Source: Actinomycetes bacterium
GTDB taxonomy: Bacteria > Actinomycetota > Thermoleophilia > Solirubrobacterales > 70-9
Direction: 5' to 3'
Assembly (NCBI GenBank): GCA_016861045.1
Contig: BOKP01000002.1
Span: 372,001-436,000, forward strand
Length of the DNA: 64,000 nucleotides
Part shown: positions 28,401-36,574 of the stretch, piece after piece
How the letters are laid out: every line of letters begins with the position of its first letter
Position numbering within the stretch: position 1 is the stretch's first letter
Made by a program: the position numbers and the translations under genes
Notes under the pieces: generated by a model
Database searches by the model: none
What the model was told of the DNA's origin: nothing
The model's input: only the letters and a program-made list of their open reading frames with translations

Positions 28401-28862
28401 CTCGCCGCGGCCCAGGGCGAAGCCGGCCGGCCGCAGCGACGCGTCCGGCACCGCCTCGGCGAGCGCGACGGCGCCGGCGACGACGACCGCCGGCTCGTCT
28501 CCGCCGCCGGCGAGCGCGTCGAGAGCGGCGATCCGGAGCCCGACCAGGTGCGGCGGCGGCGACAGGTGCGACTCGTAGCCGGTCCCGCGCGAGGGGTAGT
28601 GGCGGACCCTGCGCGGCGCCAGGTAGGCGCCGAGCTCGCCGGCGAGGTCGCGGGCGCCGCGGTCGTCGGCGGCGACGACGAGCATCGGCCGGCCGGCCAG
28701 GCCCGGCTCGGCCTCGGCCAGCGCCGCGAGCAGGAACGGCCGCAGCGCCGCCGAGACGGGCAGGTCGAGACCTCCCCCGGGCATCGCCGCGGCGACCTCG
28801 GCGGCGACGGTCGCGAAGGCATCGTCGCCGCGGGCGAGGTCGAGGAGGGGGCGCAGCGACAC
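25497..28862 (-). CDS. mfd: Transcription-repair coupling factor Mfd
   Basis: 1121 residues, the usual length. The N-terminal UvrB-like module covers about 1-400. An RNA polymerase-interacting domain (LGDLAAGDHVVHTDHGVARF) lies near 460. The RecG-like translocase has Walker A ICGDVGYGKTEVAIRAAQKA near 600, DEEQRFGVKQKE, the SATPIPRTMQMSL motif, and the TRCF hook with FLHNRIET and RVGRSDERAYAYML. It removes stalled RNA polymerase at DNA lesions and recruits UvrA. The start is GTG 28862. No strong structure separates it from the enoyl-CoA hydratase gene 15 nt upstream. Confidence 0.97.
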   Translation of the reverse strand: MSLRPLLDLARGDDAFATVAAEVAAAMPGGGLDLPVSAALRPFLLAALAEAEPGLAGRPMLVVAADDRGARDLAGELGAYLAPRRVRHYPSRGTGYESHLSPPPHLVGLRIAALDALAGGGDEPAVVVAGAVALAEAVPDASLRPAGFALGRGEEVDLGDVAELLASCGYERVEQVGDRGQFAVRGGILDVFGSTAEAAARIELFGDEIESIRRFSTFTQRSLGEVERIELDPAAEIDPDHRLLAAAAIAEDADRPLAELLPTDRFGALLDLIDERTAVVVAAPDELDTALEDHLTDVRAAIHDDDVAELYVAVREPLGERAALRLTEAGDDPGGDGPAAALRASVPVSPARSVAEAEPELERQVRSGYTTVVAFERIGEAERARYALERLMPPLLGDGPPPAGPGVVFAEAPLADGFVAPALRLAVIPFRRLVHRRRAAAPAPGGGRPASLGDLAAGDHVVHTDHGVARFAGFDTRTVAGITRDYLELEYRDGDKVLVPAEQLAKITRYVGGEHPELSKLGGKRWSQMKARARRSARELAGELINLYAERQTRRGHAFSPDGEWQLRLERSFPFRETADQIEAIEAVKADMESGRPMDRLICGDVGYGKTEVAIRAAQKALADGKQVMVLVPTTILATQHLGTFTERLRDFPYEIEMVSRLRRPAEVKRALAGFAGGSIDILIGTHRLLSRDVRANDLGLLVIDEEQRFGVKQKELLRQLKLKVDVLAMSATPIPRTMQMSLAGLRDISVIETPPEGRRPVRTYVGPYDEDLVAGALRREVRREGQAFFLHNRIETLHETAERLRALVPEARFTEAHGRLDESELEETMLSFLRGEADVLVATTIIESGLDVPAANTLIVERADHLGLAQAYQIRGRVGRSDERAYAYMLYPSEAGVTREAAARLATLADHTELGSGFRIAMRDLELRGAGDLLGAEQSGHVAAIGFELYVEMLDQAVAELRAAGESGRGEEEVRVDTDVSAFVPSDYVPYEAAKIDVHRRIAAARAPGELRALGDELRDRFGPPPEPVEALLAIQRARIEVAREGATSLVLRGERIVAEPLELDSERVGRLRERLADAVYSSRESTLTLRAPGPDEPEAERVARLGSLADAISASREAA

Positions 28863-28877
28863 GGCAGGCCGGTCGGC

Positions 28878-29597
28878 TCAGTCCCGGTACCCCAGGCCGG
28901 GGCCCTCGGACTGCCAGGCGACCTGGCCCTCGCCCTCGACCCGGGAACGCTCCTCGACGCCGTCCCAGCCGTGCAGCATCGACTTGATCCGGCTCACCGA
29001 CTCGGGCGGGTGGTCGGCGATCTGGGTCGCGAGCTGGAGCGCCACCTCCTCGGTCCTCGGCGCCGGCGCGACCTTGTGGACGATCCCCCAGCGGAGCGCC
29101 TCCTCGACCCCGATCTCCTTCGAGGTCAGCAGCAGGTACTTGGCGACCGAGAGGCCGCAGAGGGTGACGAGGCGGGCCGGGCCGACGGGGACGCCGAGGC
29201 CGGCCCCGGGAAAGCGCAGGCGCAGGTTCGAGCCGCCGACGCGGAGGTCGCAGGCGACCGCGATCTCGGCGCCGCCGCCGACGCAGGCGCCGTGGCAGGC
29301 CGCGATCGTCGGCCTCGGAAAGCCGGTGAGGGCGTCGTAGAGCTCGGCGAAGAGCCGCATCCGGCGGATCGCCCCGTCGCGGTCGAGCTCCTCGCGGACG
29401 TCGGCGCCGGCCGAGAGGCCCATGTGATCGGTCGAGGAGACGACGAGGACCCGCAGCCCGCCGTCGTCGCGCGCCGCCCCGAGGTGGGCGAGAAGCTCCT
29501 CGAGCATCGCCGTGTCGATCGCGTTCCGCGCGGCCGGACGGTCGAGCCGCAGCAGGCCGACGCCGTTGCCGTCGGCCTCGTAGGTGGTCAGCGCCAT
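28878..29597 (-). CDS. Enoyl-CoA hydratase/isomerase family protein
   Basis: 239 residues, crotonase fold. The oxyanion-hole region GLSAGADVREEL is near residue 61 and the second hole ACHGACVGGGAEIAVACDLR near 100, followed by GLGVPVGPARLVTLCGLSVAKYLL. The Glu pair typical of hydratases is not clear at the second position (VPVGPARL), so isomerase or other crotonase chemistry remains possible. ATG 29597 immediately precedes the pth stop region (1-nt gap), giving an rplY-pth-crotonase unit. Confidence 0.85.
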   Translation of the reverse strand: MALTTYEADGNGVGLLRLDRPAARNAIDTAMLEELLAHLGAARDDGGLRVLVVSSTDHMGLSAGADVREELDRDGAIRRMRLFAELYDALTGFPRPTIAACHGACVGGGAEIAVACDLRVGGSNLRLRFPGAGLGVPVGPARLVTLCGLSVAKYLLLTSKEIGVEEALRWGIVHKVAPAPRTEEVALQLATQIADHPPESVSRIKSMLHGWDGVEERSRVEGEGQVAWQSEGPGLGYRD

Positions 29598-29598
29598 C

Positions 29599-30231
29599 TC
29601 ACTCCTCGCCCTCCTCGCCGCCGGAGATCTCGTCGATCAGCCGCTCGGTCGCGTCGGCCGCGTCGGCGATCAGGGCCGTGACCCGGTCGCGGCCCTCCTC
29701 GAAGCGTCCGAGGACGTACCGGGAGACCACCTCGGGGTCGGTCGAGTCGGGGCGGCCGACGCCGATCCGGACCCGGTGGAAATCGCGGCCGCCGAGCCCG
29801 CGGTCGAGGCTCTTCAGCCCGTTGTGGCCGGCGACGCCGCCACCGAGCTTGGTACGGACCTCGCCGAACGGCAGGTCGATCTCGTCGTGCAGGGCGATCA
29901 CCCGGTCGAGCGGAACCCCGAACGTCCCCCGCGCGGGTCCGGCCGCATCGCCGGACTCGTTCATGTAGGTCTGCGGCATCAGGATCGCCACCCGCGGGCC
30001 GCCGGGCCGGATCCGGCCGCTGGTGACGAGCCCGCCGAAGCGGCTTCTGGCCTGCGGCAGCTCCCAGCGGGCGCTGAGCGCGCGCGCGACCTCGAAGCCG
30101 GCGTTGTGGCGGGTCGCCGCGTAGCGGGGCCCGGGGTTGCCGAGCCCGACGATCAGGAAGTCGGCGGAGCCCGATCCGACGCCGGCGCCGCCCGCTCTCC
30201 CACCGCCGCGACGACGGCCGAGCCGGCGCAC
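29599..30231 (-). CDS. pth: Peptidyl-tRNA hydrolase
   Basis: 210 residues. FLIVGLGNPGPRYAATRHNAGF carries the catalytic His (about 42), and MPQTYMNESG, HDEIDLPFGEVRTKLGGGVAGHNGLKSL and RVRIGVGRP are the other family blocks. It releases tRNA from prematurely dropped peptidyl-tRNA. A 20-residue Arg/Gly-rich N-terminal extension is unusual; no internal ATG or GTG just before the domain was found to avoid it. GTG 30231 is 6 nt after the rplY stop. Confidence 0.95.
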   Translation of the reverse strand: MRRLGRRRGGGRAGGAGVGSGSADFLIVGLGNPGPRYAATRHNAGFEVARALSARWELPQARSRFGGLVTSGRIRPGGPRVAILMPQTYMNESGDAAGPARGTFGVPLDRVIALHDEIDLPFGEVRTKLGGGVAGHNGLKSLDRGLGGRDFHRVRIGVGRPDSTDPEVVSRYVLGRFEEGRDRVTALIADAADATERLIDEISGGEEGEE

Positions 30232-30237
30232 CCCCGG

Positions 30238-30930
30238 CTAGCCCTCGGAGCCCGAGTCGCCCTCGCCGCCGCCGTCCTCGGCGGCGGCCTCCTCGGCCCC
30301 CTCCTCGGCCTCGCCGACGAGCTCGGTCTCCTCCTCGACCTCGGGCTCCTCCTCCTCGACCACCCGCGGCGGGTTCAGCGTCGCGACCGTGACCTCCTCG
30401 GGAGCGTCGGTGACGAACTTGACACCGGCGGGCGGCGTCACCGCGTCGAGCTGGATCGTGTCGCCGATCGTCATCTCGGAGACGTCGACGGTGAGGCCCT
30501 CGTCGGGGATGTCGGTCGGCAGCGCCGCGATCGTGATCTCTCGCGTGACGTGCTCGAGGATTCCGCCCTCCTTGACCCCGGGGGCATCCTCGGCGCCGCG
30601 GAGCTCGATCGCGACATCCGCCTGGATCTCCTGCTCGAGGTCGACCTCCTGGCAGTCGATGTGGACCAGGTCGCCGCGAACCGGGTGGCGCTGCTCCTCC
30701 TTGATCACGACCGGGACCTTGCCCTCGCCCTCGATCTCGAGGTCGAACAGCGCGTGGCCCTCGCCGATGAACAGCGCGAGGTCGTGGGCATCGGCCTGGA
30801 ACGGGCGCGCGGCCTCGCCGCCGGTGTAGACGACGCCGGGAACGATCCCGTCGCGGCGCAGGCGCCGCGCCGTGCGCGATCCGAACCCGGTGCGCCCGGC
30901 GACCTTGAAGCTGGGTCTGGTGGCGGCCAT
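30238..30930 (-). CDS. rplY: 50S ribosomal protein L25 / general stress protein Ctc
   Basis: 230 residues. The L25 domain spans 1-95 (GRTGFGSRTARRLRRDGIVP, VIKEEQRHPVRGDLVHIDCQ) and the TL5/Ctc C-terminal domain spans 95-185 (DIPDEGLTVDVSEMTIGDTI). A very acidic Glu-rich tail of about 45 residues follows. It binds 5S rRNA. It heads the rplY-pth-crotonase unit; ATG 30930. Confidence 0.95.
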   Translation of the reverse strand: MAATRPSFKVAGRTGFGSRTARRLRRDGIVPGVVYTGGEAARPFQADAHDLALFIGEGHALFDLEIEGEGKVPVVIKEEQRHPVRGDLVHIDCQEVDLEQEIQADVAIELRGAEDAPGVKEGGILEHVTREITIAALPTDIPDEGLTVDVSEMTIGDTIQLDAVTPPAGVKFVTDAPEEVTVATLNPPRVVEEEEPEVEEETELVGEAEEGAEEAAAEDGGGEGDSGSEG

Positions 30931-30966
30931 CGGGCAGGGCAGGATAGAGAGTCCGCCCGGCCGCCG

Positions 30967-31710
30967 CTAGACGATCCCGCCGCCGTCCTGAAGGAGCCGC
31001 GGATCGTTGCTGACGATGCCGTCGACGCCGGCGGCGCGAAGGCGGGCGATCGCCTCCGGATCGTCGACGGTCCAGGCGATGAGGTCGATCCCGAGCTCGG
31101 CGGTGACCGCCGCCAGACGCGGGGTCGCGATCCGGTGGAAGACCCAGATCGCCGCGGCGCCCAGCCCCGGGGCGCGGCGCCGCGCCCGGCCCGGGAAGCG
31201 GCGCCGCATCAGCGCCAGCGCCGCCGCGACCGCCGGGCGGGCCGCGACGCTCCGGTCCCACGGCCGGTTCACGAGCGGGTAGGTCCAGCCGAGCCGCAGG
31301 CGCGGCTCGAGCCCGGCGATCCGGGCGAGGCTTCGCACGTGCATCGTCGAGACCATCGCCCGGGGCACGAGCTCGCGCTCCCGCAGCGCCGCCACGACCT
31401 CGTCCTCGCGCCCGGGCAGCTTCAGGTCGCAGTCGATCTCGACCGCGTCGAGGGGCGGCGCGGTGAACGCGTCGAGCGCGTCGGCGAGGGTCAGCCGCGG
31501 GCGCGCGGCGGCGTCCTCCCAGTCGTGGGCGACGACCAACGGCGAGCGGCGCGGCGCCGGGGTGTCGGCGCCGCCGTCGCGGAGCCGGAGGACGTCGAAC
31601 TCGACCATGTCGACGCCGATCTCGACCGCGCGCTCGAAGCTGGCGACCGTGTTGCCCTCGACGAGCGCCGCGGCGCCCTTGTGGCCGATCCGGCGCAGCG
31701 GCGCGCTCAC
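30967..31710 (-). CDS. Glycerophosphodiester phosphodiesterase family protein
   Basis: 247-residue GDPD TIM barrel. RIGHKGAAALVEGNTVASF opens it; the usual Glu-Asn-Thr reads Glu-Gly-Asn-Thr, as in several actinobacterial members. VDMVEFDV, VVAHDWE, EIDCDLK and LIAWTVDDPEAIARLRAAG with GIVSNDP complete the barrel. It hydrolyses glycerophosphodiesters to glycerol 3-phosphate and an alcohol. There is no signal peptide. GTG 31710 overlaps the upstream stop by 4 nt (GTGA). Confidence 0.88.
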   Translation of the reverse strand: MSAPLRRIGHKGAAALVEGNTVASFERAVEIGVDMVEFDVLRLRDGGADTPAPRRSPLVVAHDWEDAAARPRLTLADALDAFTAPPLDAVEIDCDLKLPGREDEVVAALRERELVPRAMVSTMHVRSLARIAGLEPRLRLGWTYPLVNRPWDRSVAARPAVAAALALMRRRFPGRARRRAPGLGAAAIWVFHRIATPRLAAVTAELGIDLIAWTVDDPEAIARLRAAGVDGIVSNDPRLLQDGGGIV

Positions 31711-32051
31711 CGGCGCCGGCGCGCCGGCGCCGGCTCGTCCGGCCCGAGCGCAAGCTGCTCGCCGCCGGCGCGCGTGGGGGCCTCGCCGAGGCGCTCGAGC
31801 CGCTCGGTCACGAGCAGGCGCAGGATCGCACCGGCCGCGGCGAGCAGGCCGGCGATCCCGAGCCCTCCCCCGAGGGCGGTGAGCGCCGCGACGCCGCGGC
31901 TCTGCGCCTCGAGCTCCTCGAAGAGCGGCACCGAGTTGTCGGAGCCGGCGATCACGATCGCCGCCACGGCGGCGAGCACGAGGACGATCCCGGCGACCCA
32001 GATCAGGCTTCGGGCGAGCAACTCGTACCACTCGAGGGCGGTCCGGCTCAT
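31707..32051 (-). CDS. Small two-pass membrane protein of unknown function
   Basis: 114 residues with two hydrophobic segments (about 15-36 and 56-80) and a basic, Arg-rich C-terminus. No family recognised. It is coupled to the phosphodiesterase gene by a GTGA overlap and lies 9 nt after the MFS transporter gene, so all three are probably one transcript. Confidence 0.65.
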   Translation of the reverse strand: MSRTALEWYELLARSLIWVAGIVLVLAAVAAIVIAGSDNSVPLFEELEAQSRGVAALTALGGGLGIAGLLAAAGAILRLLVTERLERLGEAPTRAGGEQLALGPDEPAPARRRR

Positions 32052-32060
32052 GGCGCAAGC

Positions 32061-33662
32061 CTATCCGGAGGCGTCGTCGGGATCCGGCGTCCGGGCGAGA
32101 TCGAGGACGGAGACGAGGAAGCCCGCGACCGCGACCACGGCGATCACGGTGAAGGCCACCTGCACGCCGTGCGCGAACGAGTCGGCGACGATCCGGTCGA
32201 TCGCGGCCACGGCCTTGCCCGGGAGCTCGGCGAGCGCGGCGGCCGCGGCGTCGGTGCCGGCGAGGGTGCCGTGGAGGACCGACTGCTCGTGCCCGGTCAG
32301 CTTGATGCCGGTCTCGGAGGCGACGAGGTCGCCGAGCCGGTTCTCGGAGGCGCTGGTGAAGATCGCCGTGGCGACGCCGAGGCCGACCGCGCCGCCGGCG
32401 ATCTGGAACATGTAGACGATCCCGCCGGCGAGGCTGCTGCGGGCCGCGTCGAGGGCGGTCACCGCCGCGGTCGTGATCGACGGGTAGAACAGGCCGCAGC
32501 CGACGCCGAGGGCGAGGAGGCCGGGGGCGACGTCGGCGAACCGGGCGCCGGGGCCGACGAGGAGCGCGAAGAGGACCATGCCGACCGCGATCAGCGCCGT
32601 GCCGCTGCAGACGACGACCCGCATCCCGGCCCGGTTGTAGAGCGGACCCGCGATGAACGAGGTCAGCGCGAACACGGCGAGCATCGGCAGCATGCCGAGC
32701 CCCGCCTCCACGGTCGAGTAGCCGAGGATCTTCTCGAAGAACTGCGGCACGTAGAGCAGGCAGGAGAAGAACACGGCCGAGAGCAGCAGCACGGTCAGGC
32801 AGGCGGCGCGGAAGCGCCTGTTCTCGATCACGTCGGGCGGGATCAGCGCCCGGTCCCCCGCCCGACGCTCGATCGCCGCGAAGGCGGCGACGAGAACGAC
32901 CGCGAGGACGAGCATCGCGAGGACGCGGGGGTCCGTCCAGCCCCAGTCGACGGCCTGGTCGAGCGCGAGCAGGAGCAGAACGAGGCCGGCCGAGAGCGTC
33001 GCCATGCCGGCGTAGTCGATCCGCTCCTCGGCGGGCTCCTGCTCCTGGTGGACGTTGCGCCACGTCGCGAACATCGCGAAGGCGGCGATCGGGACGTTGA
33101 GGACGAAGATCCAGCGCCAGTTGAGCGCCTCGGTGAGGGCGCCGCCGAGCAGCGGCCCGACCGCGTTGCCGATCCCGGCGACGCCGAGGATCAGCCCGCC
33201 GGCGAGCCCGGCCTTCGACTCCGGAAGCGCCGCGAACGTCATCCCGAGGATCGCCGGCCACATCAGCGCGCCGCCGACCCCCATCCCGACCCGGGCGCCG
33301 ATCAGGACCCCGAGGTCGGGCGCGACGGCGCCGAGCAGCGAGAACGTCGCGAACAGGACCGTGCCGATGAAGAAGACCCGGCGGCGGCCGAACATGTCGG
33401 CGAGCCGCCCGCCCGAGACGATCGCCATCCCGAAGACGAGCGCGTAGGCGTTGATCACCCACTGGACGCTGCCGACATCGGCGTTCAGGTCGCCTTCGAT
33501 CGCCGGCAACGCAACGTTCAGGGCGGTGAAGTCGTTGGCGATCACGAAGACGCCGAGCCCCATCGCGGCCAGGGCCATCACCGTCCCGGGCTGGATCGCA
33601 TCGCGCTCGCGCTCGATCGCGCCACCGCCCGACTCTGCGGTCGCTGCTCCTCCCATCCTCAT
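32061..33662 (-). CDS. MFS drug-efflux-type transporter, DHA2 (14-helix) family
   Basis: 533 residues with about 14 hydrophobic segments. The family motifs are DFTALNVALPAIEGDL in TM1, GGRLADMFGRRRVFF (motif A) after TM2, GARVGMGVGGALMWPA (motif B) and GVAGIGNAVGPLLGGAL (motif C, antiporter signature). Proton-coupled export of small molecules is expected; the substrate is unknown. ATG 33662 is used, although the frame extends to 33764 with an Arg-rich unlikely leader. ATG 33656 and 33581 are alternatives. Confidence 0.9.
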   Translation of the reverse strand: MRMGGAATAESGGGAIERERDAIQPGTVMALAAMGLGVFVIANDFTALNVALPAIEGDLNADVGSVQWVINAYALVFGMAIVSGGRLADMFGRRRVFFIGTVLFATFSLLGAVAPDLGVLIGARVGMGVGGALMWPAILGMTFAALPESKAGLAGGLILGVAGIGNAVGPLLGGALTEALNWRWIFVLNVPIAAFAMFATWRNVHQEQEPAEERIDYAGMATLSAGLVLLLLALDQAVDWGWTDPRVLAMLVLAVVLVAAFAAIERRAGDRALIPPDVIENRRFRAACLTVLLLSAVFFSCLLYVPQFFEKILGYSTVEAGLGMLPMLAVFALTSFIAGPLYNRAGMRVVVCSGTALIAVGMVLFALLVGPGARFADVAPGLLALGVGCGLFYPSITTAAVTALDAARSSLAGGIVYMFQIAGGAVGLGVATAIFTSASENRLGDLVASETGIKLTGHEQSVLHGTLAGTDAAAAALAELPGKAVAAIDRIVADSFAHGVQVAFTVIAVVAVAGFLVSVLDLARTPDPDDASG

Positions 33663-33804
33663 GACCCTAGCCCGAACATCGGAGCACAGGGAGCGGTGCT
33701 TCAGCCCGGAGCACGGGCGACCGAAGCGGGTGAGTGGGCGATATCGACGAGGATCTCGTCGCAATCGCCCGCTCGATCGGGTTTGGGCCGGGCTGTTTGG
33801 AACC

Positions 33805-34878
33805 CTAGAACAGCTGGTTCTCGCCGGCGAAGATCTCGGAGACCGAGTCGTCGGTGAAGATGCGGCGAATCGAGTCGGCGAGGGTCTGCGCGGTCGAGAG
33901 CACGGTGATGTTGTCCGGGTGGCCGGGAGCCAGCGGGATCGTGTCGGTGACGACGATGCGCTCGATCTGCGAGCTCTCGTAGGCGAGCCGCTCGAACGCG
34001 GGGCCGCTGAAGACGCCGTGGGTGGCGCAGGCGATGACCCGGGCGGCGCCCTCGTCGAGGACCGTGCGGGCGGCGGCGCAGAGGGTGCCGGCGGTGTCGA
34101 TCATGTCATCGACGAGCACCGCGGCCTTGCCCTTGACGTCGCCGACGACGTAGCCGATCTCGGCGACCTGCTGGGCGGGGCGCTCCTTCTCCATCACCGC
34201 CCAGTGGGTGCCGACCTTGCGGGCGAAGTTGCGGGCGACCTTGACCCGGCCGGCGTCGGGGCTGACGATCACGAGCTCCTCGTCGAAGTGCTGGTCGATG
34301 AACCACTGGGTGAGCATCGGCATCGCCGTCATGTGATCGACCGGGACCTCGAAGAAGCCCTGGACCTGGCCGGCGTGGAGGTCCATGGTGAGCACGCGAT
34401 CGGTGCCGACCGCCTCGAGCGACTTCGCGACGACGCGGGCGGAGATCGGCTCGCGCGGCAGCGACTTCTTGTCCTGGCGCGCGTAGCCGTACCAGGGCAT
34501 GACCGCGATGATCCGGTGCGCGGAGGCGCCCTGCGCCGCGTCGATCATGCAGAGCAGCTCCATCAGCGCGTCGTTCGGGGTCATCCCGGCGGCCTCGTTG
34601 GCGGCGGTGGACTGGACCAGGAACACGTCGGCGCCGCGGATCGACTCCTGGTAGCGGCAGTAGACCTCGCCGTTGGAGAAGGTCCGCAGGTCGGCCTGGC
34701 CGAGGTCGACGTCGAGCTTCTGGGCGATCTTGGCGGCGAGCTCGCCCGAGGCGCGGCCGCCGAACACCATCAGCCGCTTGCGGTAGTCCTGGCCGATCGA
34801 GCTGACCGGTCGCGCCGCCGGCTCGTCACGGTCGGAGGGAGGGTGCTCCAGCGTCATCGCCTTGCCGCTCTCGCTCAC
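33805..34878 (-). CDS. prs: Ribose-phosphate pyrophosphokinase (PRPP synthetase)
   Basis: 357 residues. LMVFGGRASGELAAKIAQKL opens the core, then MTMDLHAGQVQGFFEVPVD-type sequence, VSPDAGRVKVARNFA and the PRPP loop VLVDDMIDTAGTL follow. It makes PRPP from ribose 5-phosphate and ATP for nucleotide, His and Trp synthesis. The N-terminus has about 30 extra residues over short homologues. GTG 34878 overlaps the glmU stop by 4 nt (GTGA), which supports this start and the glmU-prs operon known in Actinobacteria. Confidence 0.96.
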   Translation of the reverse strand: MSESGKAMTLEHPPSDRDEPAARPVSSIGQDYRKRLMVFGGRASGELAAKIAQKLDVDLGQADLRTFSNGEVYCRYQESIRGADVFLVQSTAANEAAGMTPNDALMELLCMIDAAQGASAHRIIAVMPWYGYARQDKKSLPREPISARVVAKSLEAVGTDRVLTMDLHAGQVQGFFEVPVDHMTAMPMLTQWFIDQHFDEELVIVSPDAGRVKVARNFARKVGTHWAVMEKERPAQQVAEIGYVVGDVKGKAAVLVDDMIDTAGTLCAAARTVLDEGAARVIACATHGVFSGPAFERLAYESSQIERIVVTDTIPLAPGHPDNITVLSTAQTLADSIRRIFTDDSVSEIFAGENQLF

Positions 34879-36275
34879 TTCTGCTCGTGTTCCTCGGCCT
34901 TGCGCTCGGCGTATCCGTCGATCTGCACCTGCTCGGGACGGGTCAACGCGAGCGCCCCGGGCGCGACGTCCTCGTCGATCACCGATCCGGCGCCAGTGTA
35001 GGCGCAATCGCCGACCTCGACCGGCGCGATCAGGGTCGTGTCGACGCCGGTTCGCGCACCTTGCCCGATCTTCGTGCGGTGCTTGACGAAGCCGTCGTAG
35101 TTCGCGGTGATCGTCGCCGCCCCGAGGTTGGCGCCGGCTCCGACCTCGGCGTCGCCGACGTAGGAGAGGTGCGGGACCTTGGCGCCGGCGCCGATCGTCG
35201 AGTTCTTGATCTCGACGAAGGTGCCCGCCTTGGCGCCCTCGGCGAGCTCGGCCCGCGGCCGCAGGTAGGCGAACGGCCCGACCGTGCAGCGGTCGCCGAC
35301 CGCGCACTCGGCCAGATAGGAATGTGGCGCCACGACGTCGGCGCCGAGCCGGGAGTCGATCACGGTGGTATGCGGGCCGATGACCGATCCGCTGCCGATC
35401 CGCGTCACGCCGATCAGCGAGCACCCGGGCTCGACGCGCACGTCGGGTCCGATCTCGACCTCGACCTCGATCCAGGTCGAGGCGGGATCGACGATCGTGA
35501 CGCCGGCGAGCATGTGGCGCTCGTTGATCCGTCGCCTCGCCTCCGCCTCGACCAGCGCCAGATCGACGCGCGAGTTGACGCCGAGGACCACCGCCGGGTC
35601 CGGGGACACGTGCGCGGCGACGCGGCCGCCGGCGGCGGCGAGCCGCGGCAGGACGTCGGGCAGGTAGTACTCGCCCTGGGCGTTGTCGTTCGTGAGCTCC
35701 GGCAGCACCGCCGCCAGCGCCTCCCCGTCGAACGCGTAGATGCCGGCGTTGATCTCGCGGATCTCGAGCTCCCCGGCGGTGGCGTCGCCGGCGCCCGCCT
35801 TCGCCTCGACGATCCGCTCGATCGACTCGCCCTCCCCGTCGCGGACGATGCGCCCGTATGTTCCGGGGTCGTCGAGGACGGCCGTGACCACGGTCGCCAC
35901 GGCGTCCTTCGCCTCGTGCGCCGCGAGCAGCTCGCCGATCAGCTCGGCGGTGACGAGCGGCACGTCGCCCGACAGGACCACGACGACCTCTGACCCGGCG
36001 ACGACGTCGGCCGCGGCGCGCAGCGCGCCGCCGGTCCCGTCGGGCTCGGGCTGCGGGATCGCCTCAATCCCGTCCGGAAGCGCTCCGGAGATGTCGCGAT
36101 CGGGCGAGACGATCACCGCGATCCGCTCCGCCCCGGCCTCCCGCGCCGCCGCGATCGGCCATCCGACCAGCGCCCGCCCGCAGACGGGGTGAAGCACCTT
36201 CGGCACCACGGATCGCATCCGGGTGCCCTGTCCCGCGGCCATGATCAGGACCGTTGCAGCGCTCACCGTCCGCAT
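34875..36275 (-). CDS. glmU: Bifunctional UDP-GlcNAc pyrophosphorylase / GlcN-1-P acetyltransferase
   Basis: 466 residues. The N-terminal uridylyltransferase is VLIMAAGQGTRMRS with PKVLHPVCGRAL and DVPLVT. The left-handed beta-helix acetyltransferase carries RPRAELAEGAKAGTFVEIKN, KVPHLSYVGDAEVG and TITANYDG. It supplies UDP-GlcNAc for peptidoglycan. The start codon at 36275 is separated from the divergent tRNA-Gln gene by about 118 bp. Confidence 0.96.
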   Translation of the reverse strand: MRTVSAATVLIMAAGQGTRMRSVVPKVLHPVCGRALVGWPIAAAREAGAERIAVIVSPDRDISGALPDGIEAIPQPEPDGTGGALRAAADVVAGSEVVVVLSGDVPLVTAELIGELLAAHEAKDAVATVVTAVLDDPGTYGRIVRDGEGESIERIVEAKAGAGDATAGELEIREINAGIYAFDGEALAAVLPELTNDNAQGEYYLPDVLPRLAAAGGRVAAHVSPDPAVVLGVNSRVDLALVEAEARRRINERHMLAGVTIVDPASTWIEVEVEIGPDVRVEPGCSLIGVTRIGSGSVIGPHTTVIDSRLGADVVAPHSYLAECAVGDRCTVGPFAYLRPRAELAEGAKAGTFVEIKNSTIGAGAKVPHLSYVGDAEVGAGANLGAATITANYDGFVKHRTKIGQGARTGVDTTLIAPVEVGDCAYTGAGSVIDEDVAPGALALTRPEQVQIDGYAERKAEEHEQK

Positions 36276-36393
36276 CGTATTGCCAGCCCGTCCGGTCAGT
36301 CGCCGCCGCCCTCCCGCTCACGCTCGCATGCACGAACCCACTTGCGGACGGAACTGCGGCAGGCGTCACGAACTATCGTGTCGATCTGCACGC

Positions 36394-36466
36394 TGGGGAG
36401 TGGTGTAACTGGCTAGCACGGATCCCTTTGGAGGATCAGGACCGGGTTCGATCCCTGGCTCCCCAG
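36394..36466 (+). tRNA. tRNA-Gln (anticodon UUG)
   Basis: The acceptor stem TGGGGAG/CTCCCCA has the U1-A72 pair typical of tRNA-Gln. The anticodon arm GATCC-CTTTGGA-GGATC gives UUG. The T-arm is CCGGGTTCGATCCCTGG and the discriminator is G. CCA is not encoded. A -10-like TATCGT lies at 36374-36379. Confidence 0.95.
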
Positions 36467-36574
36467 TCGCCCTCCACGTGGCTTCAGGCTCGAGCTCGGG
36501 CCGGTCCAGAGACTGAATCGGTGGTCCGCGCCCCGGACTCCGCAGCTCGAGATGCCGCTCGCCGGGCGCTCCAC

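Noticed and set aside
25413-29681. A plus-strand open frame of 1422 codons
   Set aside because: It is antisense to mfd and the crotonase gene. The translation is low-complexity Arg/Gly/Asp/Val with no motif.
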